Shown here piece by piece: positions 37,854-46,289 of a stretch of DNA of 64,000 nucleotides. Location of the stretch: contig DATBGZ010000094.1 of the NCBI GenBank assembly GCA_036557785.1, positions 29,938 to 93,937 on the forward strand, given 5' to 3'. Made by a program: the position numbers and the translations under genes. How positions within the stretch are numbered: position 1 is the first letter of the stretch; every line of letters starts with the position of its first letter. Origin of the DNA: DATBGZ01 sp036557785. Lineage in GTDB: Bacteria; Actinomycetota; Actinomycetes; Mycobacteriales; Micromonosporaceae. The notes below the pieces were generated by a model. It saw only the letters and a list, made by a program, of their open reading frames with translations, was not told the origin of the DNA and made no database searches.

Positions 37854-38195
37854 TCAGCGCCAGAACACGGCGATCGCGGCGTTGGCCAGGGTGAGACCGA
37901 CGATAGCGAGGAAGTGACCAGTATTGACGACCTCGCGTTTGCGCGGGAAGAACACCATCGCGAAGATCACCACCGCGATGACGAACTTGACCCCGAGCTT
38001 GACCGGATTGAGATCGTCGTCGCGGCCCAACGGGGCGGACAGGGCAAGCCCGGTCACGAGTTGAGCGCCGGAGCCCCAGAGCATCGCCGGGTTGATGCGG
38101 ATCTTCCCGGAGAGGAACTGCGCCACCCCGCCACCGAGGAGCAGCGCGAACCCGACGAGGTGCAGGAACAGCAGGACGAGCCGGAGTGTGTCCAT
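37854..38195 (-). CDS. small four-helix membrane protein
   Basis: A 113-residue membrane protein with four hydrophobic segments (LVLLFLHLVGFALLLGGG, LWGSGAQLVTGLAL, KFVIAVVIFAMVFF and FLAIVGLTLANAAIAVFW). ATG 38195 is preferred to an upstream in-frame start at 38222 because the first helix begins at once. It lies immediately downstream of the GH13 gene. Family not recognised; no catalytic motif seen. Confidence 0.75.
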   Translation of the reverse strand: MDTLRLVLLFLHLVGFALLLGGGVAQFLSGKIRINPAMLWGSGAQLVTGLALSAPLGRDDDLNPVKLGVKFVIAVVIFAMVFFPRKREVVNTGHFLAIVGLTLANAAIAVFWR

Positions 38196-38206
38196 GACGC
38201 CGGATC

Positions 38207-39796
38207 CTAGGCCCGGATCCACAGCGCGCAGTCGGGCGGTAGGTCACCCGGCGGTACCGGCCAGCTCGCGAGGGCGACCTCGCCGGGCGGGGCCTGCACG
38301 GTGGAGCTGCCGAGGTTGACGGCACACCGCAGTGGCCCCCGGTCGAAGACCAGTACGTCGGCGTCGGCTGCACTGATCCACTGCAGCTCGTCGATTCCCT
38401 GGAGCAGGGCTCGGCGCAGGCGCAGAGCTCCGCGGTACAGCGCCAGCGTCGAGCCGGGATCGTCGGCCTGTGCCTGCACCGACAGCGCACCCCACGACTC
38501 CGGCTGGGGCAGCCAGGGCCGCGAACCCGGAGGCCCGAAACCGTACGGCGGGTCCGTCCCGGACCACGGCAGCGGGACCCGGCAACCGTCGCGACCCAGC
38601 AGCGTGCCGCCGGTCCGGGCGAAGATCGGGTCCTGCCGGGCCTCGGCTGGCAGGTCGTACACCTCAGCAAGCCCGAGCTCCTCGCCCTGGTAGAGGTAGG
38701 CAGAGCCGGGCAACGCGAGCATCAGCAGCGCCGCCGCCCGCGCCCGCCGCAGCCCGAGATCCGGCCCGGCCAGGGCAGCGGGATCGGTGGCAGAGCCGGC
38801 GCCACCGGCCGCCGCGCCCAATCCGGCGGCCAGGCGCGACGCGGTGCGCACCACGTCGTGGTTGGCCAGCACCCAGGTCGCCGGCGCACCCACCTCGCCC
38901 ATCGCGGTGAGCGATTCGTCGATGATCCGCCGAAGGTCGGGGCCGGACCACGGCGTCGTGAGGAAGGCGAAGTTGAAGGCCTGGTGCAGCTCGTCGGGGC
39001 GCACGTACCGGGCGAGCCGGCGCATGTCGAACAGCCATGCCTCAGCCACCGAGACCCGCTCGGGCTGGTAGCTGTCCAAAATGGAACGCCATTGGCGGTA
39101 GATCTCGTGCACGCCCTCCTGGTCGTCGGACGGGCTCTCACCCCCGTCGGTCCGGTCCGGCAAGCCGGGTGCCTTCACCAGCGCGCTCGCCACATCGATG
39201 CGAATGCCGTCGATGCCGCGGTCGAGCCAGAACCGCAGGATGTCGGCGAACTCCGCCCGGACACGGGGGTGCTCCCAGTTGAGGTCGGGTTGCTCGGGGG
39301 CGAACAGGTGCAGGTACCACTCACCATCGCTGAGCCGATCCCAGGCCGGCCCCGAGAAGACCGACATCCAGTTGTTCGGTGGCTCCTCGCCGGCCTCGCC
39401 ACGCCCCGGCCGGATGTGGAACAGCTCTCGCTCGGGCGTGCCCGGGCCCGCGCGCAGCGCCGCCTGGAACCACGGATGCTGCACGGAGCAGTGATTGGGC
39501 ACGATGTCGATGAGCACCCGCAGGCCGACCTCATGCGCCCGCGCCACGAGCGCATCGAGGTCGGCCAGCGTCCCGAGGATCGGATCGACGTCGCGGTAGT
39601 CGGCGACGTCGTAGCCGCCATCAGCCATCGGCGAACGGTAGAAGGGCGTGAGCCACACCGCGTCGACGCCGAGGTCAGCCAGGTACTCCAGCCGGCTCAT
39701 GGCGCCGCGCAGGTCGCCCACGCCATCCGCGTCGCCATCGGCGAAGCTGCGGACGTACACCTCGTAGATCACCGCGTCGCGTGACCACGACGCCAT
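38207..39796 (-). CDS. GH13 alpha-glucosidase/alpha-amylase family enzyme
   Basis: A 529-residue intracellular glycoside hydrolase. The GH13 regions are in order: DIVPNHCS (about 97-104), GIRIDVASAL with nucleophile Asp201, VSVAEAW with acid/base Glu252, and LANHDVVR with Asp314. DWLTPFYRSPMADGGYDVADY-type residues (VWLTPFYRSP) and the absence of a signal peptide point to oligo-1,6-glucosidase/alpha-glucosidase members that act on maltose, sucrose or trehalose. ATG 39796 was chosen over GTG 39808; neither has a ribosome-binding site. Confidence 0.92.
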   Translation of the reverse strand: MASWSRDAVIYEVYVRSFADGDADGVGDLRGAMSRLEYLADLGVDAVWLTPFYRSPMADGGYDVADYRDVDPILGTLADLDALVARAHEVGLRVLIDIVPNHCSVQHPWFQAALRAGPGTPERELFHIRPGRGEAGEEPPNNWMSVFSGPAWDRLSDGEWYLHLFAPEQPDLNWEHPRVRAEFADILRFWLDRGIDGIRIDVASALVKAPGLPDRTDGGESPSDDQEGVHEIYRQWRSILDSYQPERVSVAEAWLFDMRRLARYVRPDELHQAFNFAFLTTPWSGPDLRRIIDESLTAMGEVGAPATWVLANHDVVRTASRLAAGLGAAAGGAGSATDPAALAGPDLGLRRARAAALLMLALPGSAYLYQGEELGLAEVYDLPAEARQDPIFARTGGTLLGRDGCRVPLPWSGTDPPYGFGPPGSRPWLPQPESWGALSVQAQADDPGSTLALYRGALRLRRALLQGIDELQWISAADADVLVFDRGPLRCAVNLGSSTVQAPPGEVALASWPVPPGDLPPDCALWIRA

Positions 39797-39830
39797 CGCA
39801 GCCGCCACGTCGCCGCTTCGTCGACCGGGA

Positions 39831-40292
39831 TCAGGCCGCGGCGGACTGGCCCGCGGCGAGGCGGGAGGCGATCCGGGCGAAGCCGGCGCGGACCTCCTCG
39901 GGCGACGGGGGCGGGGTCGGCTCGACCTCGGGCAGCGACTCGTACTCGTCGTCGTCGTCGTCGTCCGCCTCCATCGAGACGTCGATGTCGCCCTCGTCGT
40001 CCTCCTCTGCCTCGTCCTCGTCCTCAGCCTCCTCGGCGGCGGCCTTCGCCTCGTCGATCTCCCTGCGGATCTGGTCGACCGTCTCGAACGGGTTCACGGG
40101 CTCCACGACGGCGAGCAGGTCCACGTCGGCGACGACGGTCTCGGCGAGCGAGAGGGCATGCGCCCGCTCGTACGGACCGCAGACGACGGGCTCCCAGGTG
40201 GTCTCATCCTCCATCGGACCGAAGGTCACGATCCACGGCAGCGCCAGCACCGGAGAGTCCTCCGGCAGATCCAGGGTTACGAGGGCTCCCAC
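39831..40292 (-). CDS. small protein with acidic C-terminal tract
   Basis: A 153-residue protein. The first 75 residues form a compact domain (MGALVTLDLPEDSPVLALPW, YERAHALSLAETVVADVDL). A Glu/Asp-rich tract follows (about 83-118, including EADDDDDDEYES), then a Pro-rich hinge and a short amphipathic helix AGFARIASRLAAGQ. It is the second acidic-tract protein of the window. Function unknown. Confidence 0.7.
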   Translation of the reverse strand: MGALVTLDLPEDSPVLALPWIVTFGPMEDETTWEPVVCGPYERAHALSLAETVVADVDLLAVVEPVNPFETVDQIRREIDEAKAAAEEAEDEDEAEEDDEGDIDVSMEADDDDDDEYESLPEVEPTPPPSPEEVRAGFARIASRLAAGQSAAA

Positions 40293-40487
40293 GTGCGTAC
40301 CTTTCGTTCGGATGACGTGTCGGTCGCGCCGGCCGGACCGGCCGACGCTCGTGCGCCCATCATCGCGGCTGGTGGCGACCGCAGCCGCGCGGCTCGCCGA
40401 GGCCCGTGCCGGGAGGGCGCGTCAGGGAGGGCACCGTGCTGACGCCAGAACGCCAGGAAGGTGCCCTTGCTGATACCCGCCCTGCCC

Positions 40488-41417
40488 CTATGTCTGCCCA
40501 CCCACGGCTTCGCCCCGCCCGATGCCGGCGGCCCCGCGACCCAGATCCACCGCGGTCCCGGCGCGGGCGGTGGCGGCGAGCGCGGCACCGAAGAGGATCA
40601 CCTGGTTGAGCAGGTAGAGATAGATGAGCAGCCCGACCGCTCCGGCCACGACCGCGTAGGCCGGCCGCTGCTGGCTGTGCCTGATGACCAGTCGCCCCAC
40701 CGTGTTCAGCACTTGGATGCCGGCCGCGATCACCAGCGCCGCGGGGAGCAACCGGCGTGGGCTCAGCCGCAGCCGGGCGACGCCGGTGAGCAGTGCCGCC
40801 GCGAGTGCCATGTTGACGCCGAACTCCAACACCGGCCCCACCAGGAACGAGTACGGTCTGGCGGCGTTGTCGGGGGAGGCCCACGCCAGCAGCCGGTCGA
40901 TGGCGTCGGTCGTGGCGAGCGAGAGGCCGAGCAGGACCCCGAGCCCGGCCAACACGCCGAGATCGACGAGGCGCCGCAGCAGCCAGTGGCCCGGATGCTG
41001 GTGCACGCGCCAGACCGCACGCAGCGAGGACCGTAACGCCTCGACCCAGCCGATGCCGGAGACGAGCAGCGCGAGGCTCGCGAACAGGGTCACCTGCCCC
41101 TGGCCCACGTCACGCGCGGTCGGGGCGACCCACGGCAGGTTTGTCTCGAGGTAGTCGCTGAGCGCCGAGACGGCGCCGCCCTCGGTACGCGGCCCGAGCA
41201 ACCGGCCGATGATCGAGTACGCCAGCACGCCCAGGGAGAACGCGGCGAAGAACGCGTAGTACGAGATGGCCGCGGCCAGCCGGCCGCCGTTGACGTGGAC
41301 GAACCGCTCGCCGGCCCGCCAGACGTGGTCGACGTACCTCGACCGCCGCCGGAGGGTGTCGACCCCGCGCCCGAACCCGGCCTCGATGCGGTCCAGGACG
41401 CTCACCCAACGGATCAT
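40488..41417 (-). CDS. YihY/virulence factor BrkB family membrane protein
   Basis: A 309-residue membrane protein with six hydrophobic segments. GGRLAAAISYYAFFAAFSLGVL and the ending LLIYLYLLNQVILFGAALAAT are the family signature (the Y-L-Y-L-x-x-x-I/V-L-F-G motif). Early suggestions that BrkB is RNase BN were later corrected, so the role is unknown, possibly transport or envelope. ATG 41417 precedes a soluble N-terminal helix. It is divergent from the deleted MFS gene. Confidence 0.9.
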   Translation of the reverse strand: MIRWVSVLDRIEAGFGRGVDTLRRRSRYVDHVWRAGERFVHVNGGRLAAAISYYAFFAAFSLGVLAYSIIGRLLGPRTEGGAVSALSDYLETNLPWVAPTARDVGQGQVTLFASLALLVSGIGWVEALRSSLRAVWRVHQHPGHWLLRRLVDLGVLAGLGVLLGLSLATTDAIDRLLAWASPDNAARPYSFLVGPVLEFGVNMALAAALLTGVARLRLSPRRLLPAALVIAAGIQVLNTVGRLVIRHSQQRPAYAVVAGAVGLLIYLYLLNQVILFGAALAATARAGTAVDLGRGAAGIGRGEAVGGQT

Positions 41418-41455
41418 CCCGCAGCCGTACGGCCGGATCCGGCTAACGTCGTCGG

Positions 41456-42105
41456 ATGGCCCGTCCGATGGCCGCGCCGGCGTCCGACCCACCGGGGTTC
41501 GACCCCGCCACGGCCGCGGCGCAGGCGGTCCGCCGCGACTGGCGGCTCCTGCTCGGCGCGGACGGAGTGAGCGCATTGGGCTCGCAGGTGACCGCGGTGG
41601 CCCTGCCGCTCGTAGCCATCGCCCAGCTCGGAGCCTCCACGGTTGCGGCGAGTCAGCTGTTGCTGCTCTCGCCAGACCGGTGGCGCACGTCCTCGGCGCC
41701 ACGCGCGCCTGCTTGATCTCGGCGGGCGTCGCGGCCGGCGCGTTGTTCCTCGTTCCCCTGGCCGCGGTCGGTTGGCCACTCGCGCTGCTCATCGCGTATC
41801 AGGCAGCCTTCGGCATCGCGGCCGCCGCATGGTCGATCGTCATGGCGACTCTGCGCCAGAGCCGTGCCCCGGCCGACCAACTGGGCCGGGTGAGCACGGT
41901 GCACGGTGCCATCGCCACCGCGACGCTGCCCCTCGGCACCATGCTCGCGGGCCTGCTGGCAGGTGTGGCCGGCCTGACCAACGCCATCCTCGTGCTCTGC
42001 GTGATCGCTGGCCTGACTCCGTTCTGGTACGCGACGCCGGCCTTCCTGCGGCAGGACGCGGCACCCGTACGAGCTTTGCCGGACGTGGCCGGCGGACAGG
42101 CATGA
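41456..42105 (+). pseudogene. MFS transporter with internal deletion and frameshift
   Basis: The first 70 codons from ATG 41456 encode the usual MFS start (VRRDWRLLLGADGVSALGSQVTAVALPLVA, split: RDWRLLLGADGVSALGSQ, VTAVALPLVA). At about 41670-41690 the frame passes into sequence that, one frame over, encodes the last third of an MFS protein (RACLISAGVAAGALFLV, WSIVMATLRQSRAPADQLGRV, TMLAGLLAGVAG). Roughly half of a 420-residue protein, including helices 2-7, is missing. No single frame spans both parts. Confidence 0.8.
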
Positions 42106-42143
42106 GCTCCTCGCGATGGCACAGCGCTGCGGAACAGCTGCTG

Positions 42144-43379
42144 TCAGTCGCCGGTGACCTCGGCGAGACGACGGCGCAGGAATGCCCGTTCGGCCTCCGT
42201 ACGGGCGGCCGACACCGCGTCGCGGTAGGCGGCGCCGGCCTCGGCGAACCTGCCCGCCCGCCGCAGGAGGTCAGCCCGTACGGCGGGCAGCAACGGGTAT
42301 CCGGGCAGCGCCGCCGCGATCGGCGGCAAGGCGGCGAGGGCGGGCTCCGGGCCGTCGCGAAAGCTGACCGCGACCAGCCGGTTGAGCGCGATGACGGGGT
42401 TGTGCTGGATCGCCAGCAGGGCGTCATAGGCGCGCACCACGCGTTCCCAGTCGGTGTGAGCGGCGTGGGACGCCGTCGCGTGAAGCGCGGCGATCATCGC
42501 CTGCAGCTCGTACGGTCCCGGTGGCCCGCCGCTCGTGCCCGCGAGCGCATGCAGGCCCACTCGGATCTCGGCGTGGTCCCATACTCCGCGGTCCTGCTCG
42601 TCCAGCGGTACCAGTGCTCCGTCGCTGGACAGGCGCGCCGAGCGTCGCGAATGCTGCAGCAGCATCAGCGCCAGCAGCGCGCGGGCCTCGCCGTGCCCGG
42701 GCAGCAGCTCGACCAGTAGCAGCCCGAGCTGGATCGCCTCCCGCGCGAGCCCATCCCGCAGCGGTTCGCCTTCGGTCGCGTAGTACCCCTCGTTGAACAG
42801 CAGGTACACCACGGCGAGGACGCCGTCGATGCGGCCGGCGAGCTGGTCTTCCGGCGGGACCCGCAGGGCGATCCCGGCATTGGTGATCTTCGTCTTGGCG
42901 CGCAGCAGGCGCTGGCCGATGGTGGCCTCCGAGACGAGGAAGGCGCGCGCCACCTCGCGGGTCGAGAGCCCGGTCACGGTCTTGAGCGTCAACGCCACCC
43001 GGCCGGGCAGAGGTAGTGCCGGGTGACAACACGCGAAGAGCAGCTTGAGCCGATCGTCGTCATAGGGGGACGACGGACCCTCGGGCTGAATATCGAAAGA
43101 CTTCACCATATCGTGCAACAGTGGTAGCTTGGTCGTCTCGGTTTGCGCCCGCTTCAGGAGGTCCAGCGCGCGGCGCCGGGCGGCGACGCTGAGCCAGGCG
43201 ACGGGATTGTCCGGGATCCCGTCCTTCGGCCAGTGCGAGAGCGCACGCTCGACGGCGTCCTGCAGGCAGTCTTCAGCGAGGTCGAAGTCGCGGGTGAGCC
43301 GCACCAGCGGAGCGATCAGCGCCAGCCGCTCGTGCTTGACGGCGGCGCTGACCGCGTCGGCGACCTTCTCGGTGCTCAC
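42144..43379 (-). CDS. ECF42-type RNA polymerase sigma factor with TPR-like extension
   Basis: A 411-residue ECF sigma factor. Region 2 (about 15-85) includes FDLAEDCLQDAVERAL and WLSVAARRRALDLLKR. Region 4 (about 110-170) includes TGLSTREVARAFLVSEATIGQRLLRAK in two parts (TGLSTREVARAFLVSEA, TIGQRLLRAK). The long C-terminal half is helical and TPR-like, ending RTEAERAFLRRRLAEV. It starts with GTG 43379, overlapping the DGPF gene stop by four bases. This sigma-DGPF pairing defines ECF42, where no anti-sigma factor is known and the extension regulates activity. Confidence 0.93.
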   Translation of the reverse strand: MSTEKVADAVSAAVKHERLALIAPLVRLTRDFDLAEDCLQDAVERALSHWPKDGIPDNPVAWLSVAARRRALDLLKRAQTETTKLPLLHDMVKSFDIQPEGPSSPYDDDRLKLLFACCHPALPLPGRVALTLKTVTGLSTREVARAFLVSEATIGQRLLRAKTKITNAGIALRVPPEDQLAGRIDGVLAVVYLLFNEGYYATEGEPLRDGLAREAIQLGLLLVELLPGHGEARALLALMLLQHSRRSARLSSDGALVPLDEQDRGVWDHAEIRVGLHALAGTSGGPPGPYELQAMIAALHATASHAAHTDWERVVRAYDALLAIQHNPVIALNRLVAVSFRDGPEPALAALPPIAAALPGYPLLPAVRADLLRRAGRFAEAGAAYRDAVSAARTEAERAFLRRRLAEVTGD

Positions 43380-43735
43380 CGGTCCCGGTGGTCCTCCGGC
43401 CCGCCCATCGAGTGGATGGGACGGATCTCGAGGCGGCCCTGGTACGCCATGTTGTGCCGCAGCGCCTGCTCGACGGCCTCGTCCAGGTCCTCGCACTCGA
43501 TGATCGCCACGCCCGCGATCCACTCCTTGGACTCCGTGAACGGTCCGTCGGTGATGAGCACCTCGCCATTGCGGACCCGTACCGTCGTGGCATCCGACTT
43601 CGGCTGCAGCCGGATGCCCTGCAGATAGGCGTACCTGGCGTTCATGTACTCGAACCAGCCCTCGATCGGCGGCGCCGCGGCGTTGTCCTGCTCGCTCACC
43701 TCGGGATCCATGCAGATGAACATCGCGTACTTCAT
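43376..43735 (-). CDS. DGPF/YCII-related protein
   Basis: A 119-residue YCII-fold protein with the eponymous motif LITDGPFTESKEWIAG (about 58-73) and the frame LDEAVEQALRH. ATG 43735 has GGGAG five bases upstream; the GTG at 43741 is less likely. It is encoded ahead of, and coupled to, the ECF42 sigma factor. Confidence 0.92.
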   Translation of the reverse strand: MKYAMFICMDPEVSEQDNAAAPPIEGWFEYMNARYAYLQGIRLQPKSDATTVRVRNGEVLITDGPFTESKEWIAGVAIIECEDLDEAVEQALRHNMAYQGRLEIRPIHSMGGPEDHRDR

Positions 43736-43841
43736 GCCCACTCCCGTTGATCCGTGAACGTCCCGGTCGGGCCGTCTTCAGGTACGACGATCCTTCGCCG
43801 CGAAATCCGACACCGCCCACAGCGGCGGCAGACCGTACGGC

Positions 43842-44888
43842 TCAGCCAGCGGTGGCGGGCAGCAGGAATCCGACCTTGTCGTAGACGGTGGCGAGCGTGG
43901 CCGAGGCGACCGTGCGGGCCTTCTCCGCGCCGATGGCCAACAGCTTGTCCAACTGGGCCGGGTCGTCGAGATAGGCCCTGGTGCGGGACTGGATCGGTGC
44001 CACGAAGTCGGCGACCACCGTGGCGAGGTCCTTCTTGAGGTCGCCGTACCCCTTGCCGTCGTAGGCCTCGACAAGCTCGGGGATGCTGCGATCGGAAAGC
44101 CCCGAGTAGATCGTGAGCAGGTTCGACACGCCGGGCTTGGCTTCCGGGTCGAAGGTGATCTCGCGCCCGGTGTCGGTCACCGCGGACCGGATCTTCTTCG
44201 CCGAGGCCGCGGGATCGTCGAGCAGGTCGATGATCCCGTTCGGCGACGAGGACGACTTGGACATCTTCGCCGTGGGGTCCTGCAGGTCCGTGACCTTGGC
44301 GGTGCCCTTGATGATGTACGGGTTCGGGACCGTGAAGGTCGGCCCGAACGTGGTGTTGAAGCGCTGGGCGAGATCCCGGGTGAGCTCCAGGTGCTGGCGC
44401 TGGTCCTCACCCACCGGAACCTCGTCGGCCTGGTAGAGCAGGATGTCCGCGGCCTGCAGGATCGGATAGGTGAACAGGCCGACCGAGGACCGGTCCGCCC
44501 CCTGCTTGGCGGACTTGTCCTTGAACTGGGTCATCCGGCTCGCCTCGCCGAACCCGGTGATGCAGCCGAGCACCCAGGCGAGCTGCGCATGCTCGGGCAG
44601 GTGCGACTGGACGAAGAGCGTGCACCGCTCCGGGTCCAGGCCCACAGCCAGCAACTGGGCCGCGCTGACTCGGGTACGGCTGCGCAGTAGCGCCGGATCG
44701 TGCCCGGCCGTGATCGCGTGCAGGTCGACCACGCAGTAGAACGCGTCGTGGGTCTCCTGCAGCATGACCCAATTCCGCAGCGCGCCGAGGTAGTTGCCGA
44801 GGTGGAACGAGTCAGCGGTCGGCTGGATCCCCGAGAGCACCCGGGGACGGCTGGCCGGGCTGGCGGCCTTGCGCGGACGAGCGGGCAT
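43842..44888 (-). CDS. trpS: tryptophanyl-tRNA synthetase
   Basis: A 348-residue class Ic synthetase. The HIGH-like motif is SFHLGNYLG (about 27-35) and the KMSKS loop TAKMSKSSSSPNG (about 206-218). TYPILQAADILLY and GEDQRQHLELTRDLAQRF are the tryptophan-AMP site elements. The ATG is preceded by the same 17-base initiation sequence as the pmmB-like gene. A broken duplicate of its first 115 codons lies about 970 bases upstream. Confidence 0.97.
   Translation of the reverse strand: MPARPRKAASPASRPRVLSGIQPTADSFHLGNYLGALRNWVMLQETHDAFYCVVDLHAITAGHDPALLRSRTRVSAAQLLAVGLDPERCTLFVQSHLPEHAQLAWVLGCITGFGEASRMTQFKDKSAKQGADRSSVGLFTYPILQAADILLYQADEVPVGEDQRQHLELTRDLAQRFNTTFGPTFTVPNPYIIKGTAKVTDLQDPTAKMSKSSSSPNGIIDLLDDPAASAKKIRSAVTDTGREITFDPEAKPGVSNLLTIYSGLSDRSIPELVEAYDGKGYGDLKKDLATVVADFVAPIQSRTRAYLDDPAQLDKLLAIGAEKARTVASATLATVYDKVGFLLPATAG
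44536..44877. repeat. direct repeat, original copy (5' part of trpS)
   Basis: This 342-base stretch of trpS is repeated at 45508-45843 in the same orientation, with roughly 94% identity by eye and six bases deleted in the copy (five near GCCTC and one C in the CCCGG run). Confidence 0.85.
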
Positions 44889-44943
44889 GCCGGCATTCTC
44901 TCAGCCGTGCATGACGAGCCGTACGCCCCCGCCTGGCGCGGCC

Positions 44944-45177
44944 TCAGCGCTTGAGCTGCGCCACCAGACCATCGATGTCGAAGCTGCCCCAGGACGCCGT
45001 ACGCAGTTCGTGGCCGCGGGCCTTCCAGGCTGCGTTGACGACCTTGAGTCCAACGACATTCGCGGCCTCTTGCACCAGCACCGTCGGCACCGCCCGCCAG
45101 TCACAGGCGGCACGGCTGGTCACCGTGTTCCAGCCGAGTTGGAAGTTCCAGAAGTCAACGAACACCCTTGCCCGCAC
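44944..45177 (-). CDS. truncated NYN-domain protein
   Basis: A 77-residue frame starting at GTG 45177 with GGGGAGGG upstream. MRARVFVDFWNFQLGWN is the first strand of a NYN/LabA-type PIN-like nuclease domain, carrying its catalytic Asp. A full NYN domain needs about 150 residues and further acidic residues, which are absent: the frame ends DGLVAQLKR. Either a remnant or a minimal derivative. It lies between trpS and its partial duplicate. Confidence 0.55.
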   Translation of the reverse strand: MRARVFVDFWNFQLGWNTVTSRAACDWRAVPTVLVQEAANVVGLKVVNAAWKARGHELRTASWGSFDIDGLVAQLKR

Positions 45178-45211
45178 GGCCGCCCTCCCCGGTAGTCCTG
45201 CAAAGAAATAC

Positions 45212-45231
45212 GGGGAGCCTAGTGGCTCCCC
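45212..45231. promoter_or_regulatory. perfect 8-base hairpin upstream of NYN gene
   Basis: GGGGAGCC (45212-45219) and GGCTCCCC (45224-45231) pair perfectly across TAGT. It lies 35 bases before the NYN start and has no T-run on either side, so an operator is as likely as a terminator. Confidence 0.45.
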
Positions 45232-45283
45232 GGGGCGGTAATACGCAGCGACACAGGGTCGCGCGGGATGTTGATGTGGTGAA

Positions 45284-45367
45284 GTCTAGCCGCAACGGAG
45301 CCGCCGCGCAGAGCGGCTTGACACACATCTAGTGAAGTCAATGTTGGTGGGACTAAGGTCTAGCCGC
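45284..45367. repeat. short direct repeats GTCTAGCCGC
   Basis: GTCTAGCCGC occurs at 45284-45293 and 45358-45367, followed each time by a GGAGCC context. GTGAAGTC also occurs twice (45279-45286 and 45332-45339). The stretch 45178-45360 holds no gene I can support. Confidence 0.5.
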
Positions 45368-45881
45368 GATGGAGCCCGTCCAGGGGTTCTGCCGCGGCGC
45401 GTCGTCTGTCCTGGTGCCTACGCGCCGAGCGCGAGTCGCCGACGGTCCAGGCGCCGCGCCCAGCAGCGGCGAACCAAGCCCGCGCGTTGTTGCCACATCC
45501 TGGGATTCGGCTCGCCGAACCGGTGATGCAGCCGGGCACCCAGGCGAGCTGCGCATGCGCGGGCAGGTGCGACTGGACGAACAGCGTGCACCGCTCCGCG
45601 TCCAGGCCGACCGCCAGCAACTGGGCCGCACTGACCCGGGTACGGCTGCGCAGCAGCGCCGGACCGTGCCCGGCCGTGATCGCGTGCAGGTCGACCACGC
45701 AGTAGAACGCGTCGTGGGTCTCCTGCAGCATGACCCAATTCCGCAGCGCACCCAGGTAGTTGCCAAGGTGGAACGAGTCAGCGGTCGGCTGGATCCCCGA
45801 GCGCACCCGGGGACTGGTGGCCGGACTGGCGGCCTTGCGCGGACGGGCTTCGAAGCTATCGATGAGCGCGCTTCCCGACAC
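45360..45881 (-). pseudogene. partial duplicate of trpS
   Basis: From GTG 45881 the frame gives a few unrelated residues, then RPRKAASPATSPRVRSGIQ and the trpS N-terminus including SFHLGNYLG and FVQSHLPAHAQLAWVPGC. A short deletion and a lost C change the frame after CITG, and the rest (ASRIPGCGNN...) is unrelated. No KMSKS region remains, so it cannot be an active synthetase. Substitutions are both silent and missense, showing some age. Confidence 0.85.
45508..45843. repeat. direct repeat, degraded copy of trpS 5' part
   Basis: This is the second copy of the 44536-44877 segment. Recombination between the copies would remove about 970 bases holding the NYN gene. Confidence 0.85.
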
Positions 45882-46116
45882 TGGGCGCCGAGGTGCCCGG
45901 CTGATTCTGCGCCGGTGCCCCGGTCACCGATGCGATTTGCCCCGACGACGGTGCCAACACGTCGATCTCCATCTCACGGTCCCCGTCATCCACGACGAAG
46001 AAGCTGGCCGTGCTGCTGGGATCGCGGATCATCTCCCACGCCTCGAGTGCCGCCTCCGCAGGTGAACTCGCCGGGACGGTGTTCTCCCAACGCACGACGT
46101 AATCCTTCTTACTCAC
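45856..46116 (-). CDS. small soluble protein of unknown function
   Basis: An 86-residue protein starting at GTG 46116 with GGAG five bases upstream. MSKKDYVVRWENTVPASSPA and EAALEAWEMIRDPSSTASFF are compact and charged, and DGDREMEIDVLAP ends the fold before a flexible tail. Its end overlaps the start of the trpS duplicate frame by 26 bases. I do not recognise the family. It lies just upstream of, and divergent from, the AbiE pair. Confidence 0.7.
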   Translation of the reverse strand: MSKKDYVVRWENTVPASSPAEAALEAWEMIRDPSSTASFFVVDDGDREMEIDVLAPSSGQIASVTGAPAQNQPGTSAPSVGKRAHR

Positions 46117-46249
46117 TCCAACTCCGCCCTGTCGCCTGAGGCCGGCCGGCCGTGCCTGCCCGGGCAAGCATGCATCGGTCTGGGCCATCCAGTCGCCGTT
46201 GGGGAGTGTGGGTGCTTGCGTGATCTGTGTCGTCGCCTCTACGCCCTCG

Positions 46250-46280
46250 TTGACGCTTAATAGTGCTCGGATGCGATACA
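46250..46280 (+). promoter_or_regulatory. putative promoter of AbiE operon
   Basis: TTGACG at 46250-46255 and GATACA at 46275-46280, with a 19-base spacer. The -10 ends nine bases before ATG 46290, and no ribosome-binding site is present, which implies a leaderless or near-leaderless mRNA. Confidence 0.4.
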
Positions 46281-46289
46281 CTTCGCAGC

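Noticed and set aside
45360..45881. Second functional trpS (resistance paralogue)
   Set aside because: Only the first third is present, the frame breaks after CITG and the KMSKS half is absent.
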